Assembly (NCBI GenBank): GCA_028292545.1
Contig: JAQGMC010000082.1
Span: forward strand, 1 to 50,064
Source of the DNA: Paucimonas sp.
GTDB taxonomy: Bacteria > Pseudomonadota > Gammaproteobacteria > Burkholderiales > Burkholderiaceae_D
Direction: 5' to 3'
Length of the DNA: 50,064 nucleotides
Numbering within the stretch: position 1 is the first letter of the stretch; the number at the start of each line of letters is the position of its first letter. This document shows positions 22,077 through 31,196 of the stretch, piece by piece. The notes below the pieces were generated by a model. It had not been told where the DNA came from, made no database searches, and worked only from the letters and a program-made list of their open reading frames with translations. A program made the translations under genes and the position numbers.

Positions 22077-23777
22077 TCAGTTGCCATCGGGCGAAGCGCG
22101 CTGCTTTTCCCTTTCCCTCAACACCCGCCGCTGCACCTTTCCGGTTGTCGTCATCGGCAATTCATCAATGAATTCGATTTCCTTTGGATATTCATAAGGC
22201 GCAAGCTTGCCGCGCACATGCTCCTGCAATTGCAGGCACAGTGCGCGGTCGCCATCCGGGCTGCGCTGGGTACCGGGCGTGAGCACCACGAAAGCCTTCA
22301 CGATATTGCCGCGCTCAGCATCGGGCTTGGGCACGACCGCTGCATTGGCCACCTGCGGATGCTTGACCAGGCAGTTTTCAATTTCGGATGGACCGATGCG
22401 GTAACCAGCCGCCTTGAACATGTCATCCGCCCGGCCCTGGTACCACAGGTAGCCATCTTCATCCACTGACGCCAAATCGCCAGTGCGGCACCATTGGCCC
22501 GTATATTTCTGGCGCGTGGCCTCCGGGTTTTTCCAATAGCCGAGGAAGAACACCGGGTCTGGATCACCATGCATATCCAGCCGGTGCACGGCGACATCGC
22601 CAACCTGGCCCGGCGCCACCACCTCGCCGTCATCATCGATCACCGCGACCCGATGGCCCGGATAGGGACGGCCCATGCTGCCGGGACGCGCGGGCCACTT
22701 CTCTGCACTGTTGCCGACGATGTAGTTCATTTCTGTCTGGCCGAACATTTCATTGATCGTGATGCCCAGCGCCGATTCGCCCCAGTGGAAAACGGTGGCG
22801 CCCACCGCTTCGCCCGCGCTCATGATGGCGCGCAGCGACAAGTCGAAATGCTTGCGCGGCTCGGGCCAGGCTTTCATCATCATCTTCAGCGCCGTCGGGA
22901 ACAGGAAAGTGTTCGTCACCCGGTACTGCTGCATCAGCCGGAACGCATTGTCAGCCGAGAAGCGTCCGCGATAGCCAACAATAGGGCGGCCGAAATACAA
23001 GGACGGCAACAAGGCATCCATTAACCCGCCGGTCCAGGCCCAGTCCGCCGGCGACCAGAATACGTCGGCTTCACGTGGAAACCAGTTTTGCGAAGCGACG
23101 AAGCCAGTCAGGTTGCCGATCAGTGCAGATTGCGGCATCAGCGCACCCTTGGGCGGGCCGGTCGTGCCGCTGGTGTAAATGAGCAGGGCGGCATCCTGGC
23201 TTTTGGTGCTGACTGGCTTGAAGCGGTTGCGGCTGTTCGCCATTTCCTGTTGCCAGTCCAGCGCCTGGTCCAATGCGCAATCCACCGCAATCACGGTCAA
23301 CAGGGCAGGACAGTTGCTGCGAATGGCGGCAAGGTTGGTCGCGCCGCCGGCATCCACCAGCGCCACCTTGGCCTCGCTATCTTGCAGGCGGTATTCGAGC
23401 GCGTCCGGCCCGAACAGCACCGACAGCGGCATGGCGATGGCACCCAACTGGTGGCAGGCGATGTGCGCCACTGCCGTCTCTGGCCGCTGCGGCAGGATGA
23501 TGGCGACGCGGTCGCCTCGTTGCACGCCGCGCCGGCGCAGCAGGTTGGACAAGCGGTTGGCTTGTTCCTGCAGTTCGCCGAAGCGCAGCGTGGATTTGTG
23601 CCCGTCCTCGGATTCGTAATGGATGGCGATGCGTCCGGGATCGGACTTCGCCCAGCGGCCGCAGCAAGCCTGGGCGATATTGAAGTCGGGCGGCAAGTGC
23701 CAGCGGAACTCGCGGTACAACTGCTCGTACTGGTCCGGCGCTTGTTCCTGTGCACCGGATGCGCGATCGGCCTGCAT
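22077..23777 (-). CDS. AMP-binding acyl-CoA synthetase
   Basis: A 566-residue member of the ANL superfamily that activates a carboxylic acid as acyl-AMP and then acyl-CoA. The P-loop motif LIYTSGTTGPPKGA, the YRGRFSAD region, GQTEMNYI and the C-terminal TTTGKVQRR with its catalytic Lys are visible. It resembles acetyl/medium-chain acyl-CoA synthetases; the substrate is unknown. The start at 23777 is supported by GGAGA 7 nt before the ATG and TATACT before that; the frame open to 23891 runs through the operator region and is not used. A TetR-type palindrome lies 23 bp upstream. Confidence 0.92.
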   Translation of the reverse strand: MQADRASGAQEQAPDQYEQLYREFRWHLPPDFNIAQACCGRWAKSDPGRIAIHYESEDGHKSTLRFGELQEQANRLSNLLRRRGVQRGDRVAIILPQRPETAVAHIACHQLGAIAMPLSVLFGPDALEYRLQDSEAKVALVDAGGATNLAAIRSNCPALLTVIAVDCALDQALDWQQEMANSRNRFKPVSTKSQDAALLIYTSGTTGPPKGALMPQSALIGNLTGFVASQNWFPREADVFWSPADWAWTGGLMDALLPSLYFGRPIVGYRGRFSADNAFRLMQQYRVTNTFLFPTALKMMMKAWPEPRKHFDLSLRAIMSAGEAVGATVFHWGESALGITINEMFGQTEMNYIVGNSAEKWPARPGSMGRPYPGHRVAVIDDDGEVVAPGQVGDVAVHRLDMHGDPDPVFFLGYWKNPEATRQKYTGQWCRTGDLASVDEDGYLWYQGRADDMFKAAGYRIGPSEIENCLVKHPQVANAAVVPKPDAERGNIVKAFVVLTPGTQRSPDGDRALCLQLQEHVRGKLAPYEYPKEIEFIDELPMTTTGKVQRRVLREREKQRASPDGN

Positions 23778-23799
23778 AAGGTCTCCAGTATAATCATTT

Positions 23800-23813
23800 C
23801 GAACGACCGTTCG
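23800..23813. promoter_or_regulatory. TetR-type operator candidate between divergent genes
   Basis: CGAACG-AC-CGTTCG is palindromic apart from the two central bases. It lies between the acyl-CoA synthetase start (23777, minus) and the hydrolase start (23892, plus), just upstream of a TATACT -10 on the minus strand. Further GTTCG half-sites follow to about 23842. Gapped GAACG/CGTTC palindromes are typical of TetR-family regulators of acyl-CoA genes; no such regulator gene is in the window. Confidence 0.5.
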
Positions 23814-23891
23814 GTTCGTGCGGTTCGTTCGGATCATTCGTTCTAGTAGGGCCGGCGCGTCCAGTCCATGCACTTCCATGCCACTTTGCAC

Positions 23892-24767
23892 ATGAAACCC
23901 TCTCGTTCAGAATTTATCACGGTCCGCGGCTTGCGCACCCACTTGCGGCACTGGGGTGACCCGGCTGCGCCCAAGCTGTTCATGCTGCATGGCTGGATGG
24001 ATGTATCGGCTTCGTTTCAGTTCGTCGTCGATTGCCTGCGCCAGGACTGGCACGTCATCGCGCCCGACTGGCGCGGCTTCGGCCTGAGCGCAAATCCCGG
24101 CACGGATACCTATTACTTCGCCGATTACCTGGGCGACCTCGACGCCATACTGCGCCATTGCGCGCCGGACGAAGCCATCAACCTGGTTGGCCACAGCATG
24201 GGCGGCAATGCCGCTTGCATGTACGCCGGCATCCGAGCGCAGCGCATACGCCGCCTGGTCAACCTGGAAGGCTTCGGCATGAAGACGACCAAGCCGGAGG
24301 ATGCGCCGGGCCGTTATGAAAAATGGCTGGATGAACTGCTCGTGCCGCCAAAAATCCGCGGCTATGAAAACCAGGACAAGGTTGCCGCGCGCCTGCAAAA
24401 AACCAATCCGCGCCTGTCCGGCGAGCGCGCCGCCTTTCTCTCGTCACACTGGGCCGCGCCGGATGCGCAGGGACTATGGCAAATCCGCGGCGACCCCGTG
24501 CACAAGCAAACCGGCCCAGTGCTGTACCGCATTGATGAGGTGCTGGCTTGCTGGCAGCGCATTACCGCGCCGGTTTTGTGGGTGGAAGCGGACGATACGG
24601 AAGCCTGGAACTGGATGGGACCGAAGGAAGAGGCCCGCCCCGAAATCGACCGCCGCATCGCCGTCATTGCCGACGTGCGCACTGCCTTGATCCCGGATGC
24701 CGGGCACATGTTGCATCATGACCAGCCGGAACAACTTGCCGTGCTGATAGAAGATTTCCTGGCTTGA
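23892..24767 (+). CDS. Alpha/beta hydrolase
   Basis: A 291-residue alpha/beta-hydrolase: LHGWMD oxyanion segment, APDWRGFGLS, nucleophile elbow GHSMGG and C-terminal DAGHMLHHDQPE with the catalytic His. Substrate unknown. Divergent from the acyl-CoA synthetase across a shared palindrome, which suggests common control and possibly an ester or thioester substrate. The start is uncertain: an upstream ATG at 23868 would add 8 residues and neither has a Shine-Dalgarno sequence. Confidence 0.85.
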   Translation: MKPSRSEFITVRGLRTHLRHWGDPAAPKLFMLHGWMDVSASFQFVVDCLRQDWHVIAPDWRGFGLSANPGTDTYYFADYLGDLDAILRHCAPDEAINLVGHSMGGNAACMYAGIRAQRIRRLVNLEGFGMKTTKPEDAPGRYEKWLDELLVPPKIRGYENQDKVAARLQKTNPRLSGERAAFLSSHWAAPDAQGLWQIRGDPVHKQTGPVLYRIDEVLACWQRITAPVLWVEADDTEAWNWMGPKEEARPEIDRRIAVIADVRTALIPDAGHMLHHDQPEQLAVLIEDFLA

Positions 24768-24811
24768 AGCGGCAGGGCAGGGCGCGGCAGCACGACCCAG
24801 CAGGACGACGC

Positions 24812-24863
24812 AGTAGAACGAAGCCCTGGTACGAAGCAGCAGGGCACGGCAGCAGGGCGTAAA
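24812..24863. repeat. Degenerate 13-bp tandem repeat
   Basis: The tetramer ACGA recurs at 24812, 24825, 24838 and 24851 at the head of 13-bp units such as ACGACCCAGCAGG. The array lies in the 157-bp gap between the hydrolase and the PHP phosphatase and ends near a TAAAAT box (24860-24865). Confidence 0.4.
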
Positions 24864-24924
24864 ATGAGGCTTGCCTGCGTTCGTCCATGCAGCCTTCGCT
24901 TCCCCGCCCCGGTTTTATTTCTTC

Positions 24925-25761
24925 ATGCCCAACGTCGACCTACATTGCCACTCCAATATTTCTGATGGCTTGCTCGCGCCCGCTGCCGTGGCGGCGCGCG
25001 CCCATGCCAATGGGGTAGAAGTCTGGGCATTGACTGACCACGACGAAGTAAGCGGCGTGGCCCAGGCGCGCGAAGCGGCGGCCGCACTCGGCCTGCCGTT
25101 CGTCGCCGGTGTTGAAATATCCGTCACTTTCGCCAACCAGACCGTGCATATCGTCGGCCTGAAGATCGATGAGCAAAACCCGGCGCTGCTGGCCGGCCTG
25201 GCCCAGACCCGTTCCGGGCGCGAACGGCGCGCGCGCAAGATTGGCGACGAACTGGCGCGGGCGGGCATTCCAGATGCCTTTGCGGGCGCGCTGCAATTTG
25301 CCGGCAACCCGGACCTGGTGTCGCGCACGCATTTCGCCCGGTTCATGATCGCCTGCGGCGCCTGCCGCGACGTGCAAGACGTATTTGACCGCTACCTCGT
25401 CAAGGGCAAGCCAGGCTTTGTGCCGCACCAGTGGGCCAGCCTGGGCGATGCCATCAGCTGGATCCGTGGCGCAGGCGGCATTGCGGTGCTGGCCCATCCC
25501 GGCCGCTACAAATACGATGCGCTTGCTTTCGATGCCTTGCTTGATGAATTCAAGGCTGCGGGTGGCGCCGGCATCGAAGTCATCACCGGTAGCCATACAC
25601 CCGACCAGTATGGCGAATATGCGCAAGTGGCACGCCGCCACGGCTTGCTGGCTTCGCGCGGGTCGGATTTCCATGGTCCCGGCGAGTCGCGCATCGACCT
25701 TGGCCGGCTGCCGCCACTGCCGGACAGCCTGAAGCCGGTCTGGCATGACTGGGAATGGTGA
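24925..25761 (+). CDS. PHP-domain phosphoesterase (3',5'-nucleoside bisphosphate phosphatase-like)
   Basis: A 278-residue PHP-domain protein. The metal site is seen in VDLHCHSNISDG (His7, His9), LTDHDEV, GVEIS, HFARFM, LAHPGRYK and SDFHGPGE. The TrpH/YciV-like layout suggests hydrolysis of 3',5'-nucleoside bisphosphates or short oligonucleotides. I chose ATG at 24925 because it begins directly with the metal motif. The stop codon lies inside the first unit of a 14-bp tandem repeat. Confidence 0.9.
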   Translation: MPNVDLHCHSNISDGLLAPAAVAARAHANGVEVWALTDHDEVSGVAQAREAAAALGLPFVAGVEISVTFANQTVHIVGLKIDEQNPALLAGLAQTRSGRERRARKIGDELARAGIPDAFAGALQFAGNPDLVSRTHFARFMIACGACRDVQDVFDRYLVKGKPGFVPHQWASLGDAISWIRGAGGIAVLAHPGRYKYDALAFDALLDEFKAAGGAGIEVITGSHTPDQYGEYAQVARRHGLLASRGSDFHGPGESRIDLGRLPPLPDSLKPVWHDWEW

Positions 25762-25806
25762 CCCGGGAATGGTGACCCGGGAACGGTGACCTGGGAACGG
25801 TGACAA
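25751..25806. repeat. 14-bp tandem repeat across a stop codon
   Basis: Four units of GGGAATGGTGACCC (two exact, two with one to three changes). The first unit supplies the last codons and the TGA of the PHP phosphatase gene. The rest of the gap to htpX (25807-26004) has no gene. Confidence 0.85.
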
Positions 25807-26004
25807 GCGGCCCTCCGCCCCAGGCTGGGCTACCTGGCCCGATATTGAAATCCTGCTGCGCGCCCCAAACTAGCCCTCGTTTCCCGGATTTGCCGGGAAC
25901 ATGCGGATCCGGTTGATACACCCTGCTGTTTTAACTGGTTCCTGTCCGGTCCTGCTGCACCTAGAATTGATAGCCGTTTCCCTTCCGGAGAGAGAGAACA
26001 AAAT

Positions 26005-26880
26005 ATGAAACGCATCTTCCTGTTCCTGGCGACGAACATCGCCGTCGTACTGGTGCTGACAGTGGTGCTGTCGGTGCTCGGCGTCGATCGCTTCCTGACC
26101 AGCGCGGGCTTGAACCTGCCGATGCTGGCGGTGTTTTCGCTGATCGTCGGTTTCACCGGTTCCATCATCTCGCTGCTGATCAGCAAGCCAATGGCCAAAT
26201 GGTCCACTGGCGCACAGGTGATCGATGCGCCATCCAATTCAACCGAGCTGTGGCTGGTTGATACGGTGCGCAAGCTGGCTGACAAGGCCGGCATCGGCAT
26301 GCCCGAAGTCGCCGTCTATGAAGGCGAGGCCAATGCCTTTGCCACCGGCGCGTTCAAGAATTCAGCGCTGGTTGCCGTGTCGACCGGTTTGCTGGAAAGC
26401 ATGACGCGTGATGAGGTAGAGGCGGTGCTGGCCCATGAAATCGCCCACGTCGCAAATGGCGACATGGTGACCATGACGCTGATCCAGGGCGTGGTCAACA
26501 CCTTCGTCGTGTTCCTGTCGCGCGTGGTCGGTTATGCAGTGGATCGTGCCCTGTCGCGCAATGATTCCAACAGCGGCCCCGGCATCGGCTACATGGTTGC
26601 AGTCTTTGTCAGCCAGATCGTGTTTGGCATCGCCGCCTCGATGATCGTGGCCTGGTTCTCGCGCCATCGTGAATTCCGGGCTGACGCCGGTTCCTCACAA
26701 TTGATGGGCACGCCGCAGCCGATGATGAAAGCGCTGGCGCGCCTGGGCGGCCTGGAGCCAAGCAGCCTGCCGCAGGGGCTGGCGTCGCTGGGCATCAACG
26801 ACAAGCAAGGCTTCCTGGGATTGTTTTCTTCCCACCCGCCGATCGAAGAACGCATTGCCGCATTGCGCGGCCAGCGTTAA
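26005..26880 (+). CDS. htpX: Membrane zinc metalloprotease HtpX
   Basis: M48 protease that degrades damaged membrane proteins. 291 residues with N-terminal hydrophobic helices (about 5-25 and 33-55), the zinc motif HEIAH (His144, Glu145, His148) in [13 protein letters not shown], two further helices (about 158-178 and 195-220) and the third-ligand segment [11 protein letters not shown] Shine-Dalgarno-like purine run (GGAGAGAG) precedes the ATG. It is followed by a strong terminator. Confidence 0.97.
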   Translation: MKRIFLFLATNIAVVLVLTVVLSVLGVDRFLTSAGLNLPMLAVFSLIVGFTGSIISLLISKPMAKWSTGAQVIDAPSNSTELWLVDTVRKLADKAGIGMPEVAVYEGEANAFATGAFKNSALVAVSTGLLESMTRDEVEAVLAHEIAHVANGDMVTMTLIQGVVNTFVVFLSRVVGYAVDRALSRNDSNSGPGIGYMVAVFVSQIVFGIAASMIVAWFSRHREFRADAGSSQLMGTPQPMMKALARLGGLEPSSLPQGLASLGINDKQGFLGLFSSHPPIEERIAALRGQR

Positions 26881-26901
26881 ACCACTGCTAGCAGTACCTG
26901 A

Positions 26902-26935
26902 CGGCGCCGGCCGCTGGCCGGCGCCGCTTTTTATT
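26902..26935 (+). terminator. Intrinsic terminator after htpX
   Basis: A perfect 11-bp GC stem (CGGCGCCGGCC and its complement) with a 3-nt loop GCT, followed by CTTTTTATT. The U-tract ends about 3 nt before the next ATG (26938), so it also acts as the upstream border of the YciO-type gene. Confidence 0.88.
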
Positions 26936-26937
26936 CC

Positions 26938-27561
26938 ATGAGCCAATTCTTCCAGATCCATCCCGAGAATCCGCAACTGCGCCTGGTCAAGCAGGCGGCC
27001 CAGGTCATCAAGGGCGGCGGCATCGTCGCCTTGCCCACCGATTCCTGTTATGCGCTGGTTTGCCAGCTTGACGACAAGGCTGCGGTGGAACGCTTGCGCC
27101 GCATCCGCGGCATCGATGAAAAGCATCACCTGACGCTGTTGTGCCGCGACCTCAGCGAGATCGCCCAATATGCGCGCATCGACAATCGCCAGTACCGCTT
27201 GCTGAAGTCGGCCACGCCCGGACCCTATACCTTCATCCTCGAAGCCACGCGCGAAGTGCCGCGCCGGCTCAGTCATCCTTCGCGCAAGACCATTGGCTTG
27301 CGCGTGCCCGAGCATGCCGTCACCAGCGCGCTGATGGAAGAACTCGGCCAGCCACTGCTGGGCACGACCCTGATCCTGCCGGGCGAGGACGAGCCGCTCA
27401 CCGATGCCCAGGAAATCCGCGCGCGCCTGGAAAAACAGGTCGACCTGGTCATCGAATCCGGTTCCAGCAGCGTGGTGCCCACCACCGTCATCGACCTGAG
27501 CGGCGAAGAAGCAGAACTGGTGCGCGCCGGCCGCGGCGACCCGGCCCTGTTCGGACTGTGA
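26938..27561 (+). CDS. YciO/Sua5/YrdC-type L-threonylcarbamoyladenylate synthase-like protein
   Basis: A 207-residue YrdC-domain protein. The nucleotide/RNA-binding segments are visible: GGIVALPTDSCYALVC, KHHLTLLCRDL (usual K-R-x-x), TPGPYTFILEAT, and S-S-S-V-V-P-T-T-V-I-D-L near the C-terminus. The N-terminal MSQFFQIHPENPQ and the length match YciO rather than the shorter essential TsaC, so a role in t6A synthesis is possible but not assured. The ATG lies about 12 nt from the htpX terminator stem and lacks a Shine-Dalgarno sequence, so it probably has its own unusual start or depends on readthrough. Confidence 0.88.
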   Translation: MSQFFQIHPENPQLRLVKQAAQVIKGGGIVALPTDSCYALVCQLDDKAAVERLRRIRGIDEKHHLTLLCRDLSEIAQYARIDNRQYRLLKSATPGPYTFILEATREVPRRLSHPSRKTIGLRVPEHAVTSALMEELGQPLLGTTLILPGEDEPLTDAQEIRARLEKQVDLVIESGSSSVVPTTVIDLSGEEAELVRAGRGDPALFGL

Positions 27562-27603
27562 TCGGACTTGTGCCTGCCGCCCGGCCGCGCCGGGTCCCTC
27601 TGC

Positions 27604-27609
27604 TAGAAT
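27604..27609 (+). promoter_or_regulatory. Extended -10 box before the site-2 protease gene
   Basis: TGC-TAGAAT (extended -10) ends 7 nt before the ATG at 27617. A start 7 nt downstream would coincide with the ATG, giving a leaderless mRNA. Confidence 0.45.
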
Positions 27610-27616
27610 CGCGCAC

Positions 27617-28273
27617 ATGAATGACCTGATACAGACCCTTGCGGTCTATTCGCTGCCGGTGCTGTTTGCCATCACCCTGCACGAAGCCGCGCACGCCTAT
27701 GCCGCCAAATATTTTGGCGACAATACCGCCTATTCGCTGGGGCGCATGAGCCTGAACCCGCTCAAGCATGTGGACCTGATCGGCACCATCCTGATTCCGG
27801 TGGTGCTGTTCCTGTTGCGCAGTCCTTTCCTGTTTGGCTATGCCAAGCCGGTGCCGGTGGAATTCGGCCGCCTGCGCAATCCAAAGAAGCAGATGGCTTT
27901 CGTCGCGCTGGCAGGGCCGCTGGCCAACCTGGTGATGGGCCTGGGCTGGATGATCCTGCTGGTGCTGCTGGCCGCCTGGGGCGACAGCGAGGATTTTTTC
28001 CTGCGCATGGCGCGCGCGGGCGTGGAAACCAATCTCGTCATCTTTGCCTTCAACCTGATTCCGCTGCCGCCGCTGGATGGCGGCCGGGTCATGACCAGCA
28101 TCCTGCCCAATAAATATGCATGGCGTTTTGCCCAGCTTGAGCCTTACGGTTTTTTCATCGTGCTCGGCCTGGCTTTCATGAATGTGTTGAGCTTCTGGAT
28201 GGTGCCCGTCATGAAGGCTGCGAATTTCCTGTTGCTGCTGCTGATTTCGCCGCTGCGCCTGGCGCTGGGCTGA
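27617..28273 (+). CDS. Site-2 protease-family membrane metalloprotease (M50)
   Basis: A 218-residue polytopic protein. The zinc motif HEAAH is at residues 22-26 within the first hydrophobic helix, and the second motif NLIPLPPLDGGR (Asn/Pro/Asp-Gly) lies near residue 150, as in the short M50/S2P group. Hydrophobic helices at about 8-28, 50-70, 92-120, 135-155 and 180-215. No PDZ domain. Its target is unknown. trpS starts 99 bp downstream; the gap holds a GC hairpin without a T-tract. Confidence 0.93.
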   Translation: MNDLIQTLAVYSLPVLFAITLHEAAHAYAAKYFGDNTAYSLGRMSLNPLKHVDLIGTILIPVVLFLLRSPFLFGYAKPVPVEFGRLRNPKKQMAFVALAGPLANLVMGLGWMILLVLLAAWGDSEDFFLRMARAGVETNLVIFAFNLIPLPPLDGGRVMTSILPNKYAWRFAQLEPYGFFIVLGLAFMNVLSFWMVPVMKAANFLLLLLISPLRLALG

Positions 28274-28372
28274 GCTGCAGCCGCCCTGGCATGCCAAGCC
28301 GGTTGCGGCGCCGCCGGGGCCGCCCCGGCCGCCCGGCACTATCTTGAACCCTGGACTGTCGAACTTAATTCT

Positions 28373-29575
28373 ATGTATCCCGATCGCGTAGTTTCCGGCA
28401 TGCGCCCCACCGGCGCGCTGCACCTGGGCCACTATCATGGCGCGTTGAAGAACTGGGTGCGGCTGCAGTCCGAACATCCCTGCCTGTTTTTCGTGGCCGA
28501 CTGGCATGCGCTGACCACCCACTATGATGACCCGAGCGTGATCGAAGCCAGCACCTGGGACATGGTGATCGACTGGCTGGCTGCCGGCGTCGATCCGCAG
28601 CAAGCCAGCATCTTCATCCAGTCGCGCGTGCCCGAACATGCAGAGCTGCACCTGTTGCTGTCGATGACCACGCCGCTGTCCTGGCTGGAACGGGTGCCAA
28701 CCTACAAGGACCAGCAGGAAAAGCTGGCCGACCGCGACCTGGCGACCTATGGCTTCCTGGGCTATCCGCTGCTACAGGCGGCCGACGTGCTGATCTACCG
28801 TGCCAGCATGGTGCCGGTGGGTGAAGACCAGGTGCCGCACGTGGAAATGATGCGCGAGCTGGCGCGCCGCTTCAACCACATCTATGGCCGCGAAAAGAAT
28901 TTCGAGGAAAAGGCGCAAGAAGCCGTGCGCAAGCTCGGCGGCAAGCTCGGCAAGGTCTACACCGGCTTACGCACCGCCTACCAGGAGCAGGGCAAGCATG
29001 AGGCGCTGGAGCAGGTGAGGGCGCTGCTGGAGCAGGCGCAGAGCCTGTCGGCGGACGACCGTGAGCGGCTGCAAGCCTATGTCGCCGGCAGCCGCAAGAC
29101 CGTGCTGGTGGAGCCGCGCGTGCTGTTGACCGAAGCATCCCGTCTGCCGGGACTGGATGGCGGCAAGATGTCCAAGAGCTATGGCAATACGATTGCGCTG
29201 CGCGAGGAAAAGGATGCCGTGGTGAAGAAAGTGCGCACCATGCCAACCGACCCGGCACGTGTGCGCCGCACCGATCCGGGCGACCCGGACCGCTGCCCGG
29301 TGTGGAAGCTGCATGAAGTCTATTCGGATGCGGCGACCAAGGATTGGGTGCAGCAGGGCTGCCGCTCGGCCGGCATTGGCTGCATCGAATGCAAGCAGCC
29401 CGTCATCGAAGGCATCCTGCGTGAACAGGAGCCGATGCGCGAACGCGCCCAGCAGTATCTCGACCAGCCGGCGCTGGTGCGCGACATCGTCGCCGCCGGT
29501 TGCGACCGTGCCCGCGGGCTGGCGCAAGAGACCATGCGCGACGTGCGCGAAGTCATGGGCTTGAACTACAAGTGA
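28373..29575 (+). CDS. trpS: Tryptophan--tRNA ligase
   Basis: Class I synthetase charging tRNA-Trp. The HIGH motif is HLGHYHG near residue 18-24 and KMSKS lies in LDGGKMSKSYGN. At 400 residues it is longer than the E. coli enzyme because of an internal Ala/Glu-rich insertion around residues 185-245, a form common in betaproteobacteria. ATG at 28373 fits the usual MYPDRVVSGMRPTG start. Confidence 0.97.
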   Translation: MYPDRVVSGMRPTGALHLGHYHGALKNWVRLQSEHPCLFFVADWHALTTHYDDPSVIEASTWDMVIDWLAAGVDPQQASIFIQSRVPEHAELHLLLSMTTPLSWLERVPTYKDQQEKLADRDLATYGFLGYPLLQAADVLIYRASMVPVGEDQVPHVEMMRELARRFNHIYGREKNFEEKAQEAVRKLGGKLGKVYTGLRTAYQEQGKHEALEQVRALLEQAQSLSADDRERLQAYVAGSRKTVLVEPRVLLTEASRLPGLDGGKMSKSYGNTIALREEKDAVVKKVRTMPTDPARVRRTDPGDPDRCPVWKLHEVYSDAATKDWVQQGCRSAGIGCIECKQPVIEGILREQEPMRERAQQYLDQPALVRDIVAAGCDRARGLAQETMRDVREVMGLNYK

Positions 29576-29577
29576 GC

Positions 29578-30177
29578 ATGGCTGGCACCACGCCCCACAT
29601 CGCGCTTGAGCGGCCCTCGGCCTGGGTCGCACGGTTTGCGCCGCTGGTGCCGCCGGGACTGGTGCTCGACCTGGCTTGCGGCGGCGGGCGCCATAGCAAG
29701 CTGTTTGCCGCGCTGGGCCATGAAGTCCTGGCGGTAGACCGCAATGCCGATGCGCTGTCAGCCCTTGCCGCCGCTGGAAACAGCCGCATCCAGACGTTGC
29801 AAGTCGACCTTGAATTGCCGCAGGCCAGCGCGCTGTTGCAGCCCGGCTGGCCGTTGCAGCACGGGCGCTATGCCGGCATCGTCGTAACGAACTACCTGCA
29901 CCGGCCGCTGTTGCCGCATTTGGTGGCCAGCTTGCAGGAGGGCGGCGTGCTGATCTATGAAACCTTCGCCGCCGGCAACGAGCGCTATGGCAAGCCGTCC
30001 AGCCCAGCGTTCCTGCTGCAGCCGGGTGAGTTGCTGCAAGCGCTTGCAGCAACTGCGCAGCCGATGCGGGTGATTGCCTTCGAAGATGGCTTCGTGCCCG
30101 GTGAGCGGCCCGCCATGGTGCAGCGAATCTGCGCACTGCGCGGCGCAGCCGCAAATGACAGCAGCCTTTCGCTCTGA
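29578..30177 (+). CDS. Class I SAM-dependent methyltransferase
   Basis: A 199-residue protein with the SAM-binding motif LVLDLACGGGRHSKLFA and the acidic end of strand 2 in VLAVDRNADAL. The TehB-like layout carries YEFAAGNERYG-like residues (YETFAAGNERYG) and a short C-terminus. Substrate unknown. It starts 2 bp after the trpS stop, so the two genes are probably co-translated. Confidence 0.88.
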   Translation: MAGTTPHIALERPSAWVARFAPLVPPGLVLDLACGGGRHSKLFAALGHEVLAVDRNADALSALAAAGNSRIQTLQVDLELPQASALLQPGWPLQHGRYAGIVVTNYLHRPLLPHLVASLQEGGVLIYETFAAGNERYGKPSSPAFLLQPGELLQALAATAQPMRVIAFEDGFVPGERPAMVQRICALRGAAANDSSLSL

Positions 30178-30230
30178 GCCGGGCTGCGCCGGCCTGCAAG
30201 GGGGCGGTGGGCATCGCTGCGGCGATCCGC

Positions 30231-30236
30231 TACAAT
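30231..30236 (+). promoter_or_regulatory. Putative -10 box for dapA
   Basis: TACAAT 35 nt before the dapA ATG, preceded by a small hairpin-forming sequence (GCATCGC-TGC-GGCGATC). No clear -35. Confidence 0.35.
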
Positions 30237-30271
30237 CGTGTTTTACTTCATAGCAAGCAGTCAATCACATC

Positions 30272-31150
30272 ATGATCCAGGGAAGCCTTGTTGCAATCGT
30301 CACGCCCATGCATGCAGATGGCAGCCTCGACTTGCCCGGATTGCGCAAGCTGATTGACTGGCATGTCGCCGAAGGCACCGATGGCATCGTCATTGTCGGC
30401 ACCACCGGCGAGTCACCGACAGTTTCAGTGGAAGAGCATTGCGAACTGATCAAGGTGGCGGTCGAGCACACTGCCAAGCGCATTCCCGTGATTGCCGGCA
30501 CCGGCGGCAACTCAACTGCCGAAGCGATTGAACTGAGCCGCAATGCGCTGAAGGTTGGCGCCGATGCATCGCTGCAGGTCGTGCCCTATTACAACCGCCC
30601 GACCCAGGAAGGCATGTACCGGCATTTCCGCGCCATTGCTGAAGCGGTCGAACTGCCGATGATCCTGTACAACGTGCCCGGCCGCACCGTGGCGGACATG
30701 AGCAACGACACCATCCTGCGCTTGGCGCAGGTGCCCGGCGTAATCGGCATCAAGGATGCAACCGGCAATATCGGCCGCGGCAACGACCTGATGCGCCTAG
30801 CGCCGAAATCGTTTGCCGTCTATTCCGGCGACGATCCGACCGCGATGGCGCTGATGTTTTGCGGCGCCAAGGGCAATATTTCGGTAACAGCCAACGTGGC
30901 GCCGCGCGCGATGCATGAACTGTGTGCCGCCGCCATGGCGGGCCGCCTGGCCGAAGCCATCGCCATCAACAACGGCCTGATCCCACTGCACGACAAGCTT
31001 TTCGTCGAGCCCAATCCGGTACCGGTCAAATGGGCAATGCATCAGATGGGCTTGATGGGCCCGGGCATGCGCCTGCCGCTGGCGCCGCTGGGCGAGGCGT
31101 ATCACGACATTGTCCGTGGGGCATTGCGTGAATCGGGTGTATTACAATAA
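30272..31150 (+). CDS. dapA: 4-hydroxy-tetrahydrodipicolinate synthase
   Basis: First committed step of lysine and diaminopimelate synthesis (pyruvate plus aspartate semialdehyde). 292 residues. TIM-barrel landmarks: GTTGESPT near residue 43-50, the Tyr of YNVPGRT, and the Schiff-base Lys in GIKDATGN. Followed by bamC, historically called dapX for this linkage. Confidence 0.98.
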   Translation: MIQGSLVAIVTPMHADGSLDLPGLRKLIDWHVAEGTDGIVIVGTTGESPTVSVEEHCELIKVAVEHTAKRIPVIAGTGGNSTAEAIELSRNALKVGADASLQVVPYYNRPTQEGMYRHFRAIAEAVELPMILYNVPGRTVADMSNDTILRLAQVPGVIGIKDATGNIGRGNDLMRLAPKSFAVYSGDDPTAMALMFCGAKGNISVTANVAPRAMHELCAAAMAGRLAEAIAINNGLIPLHDKLFVEPNPVPVKWAMHQMGLMGPGMRLPLAPLGEAYHDIVRGALRESGVLQ

Positions 31151-31196
31151 CCGGCGTCAAGACGCTCCTGCCTGTCGCCTATCTCCCGGTACTACT

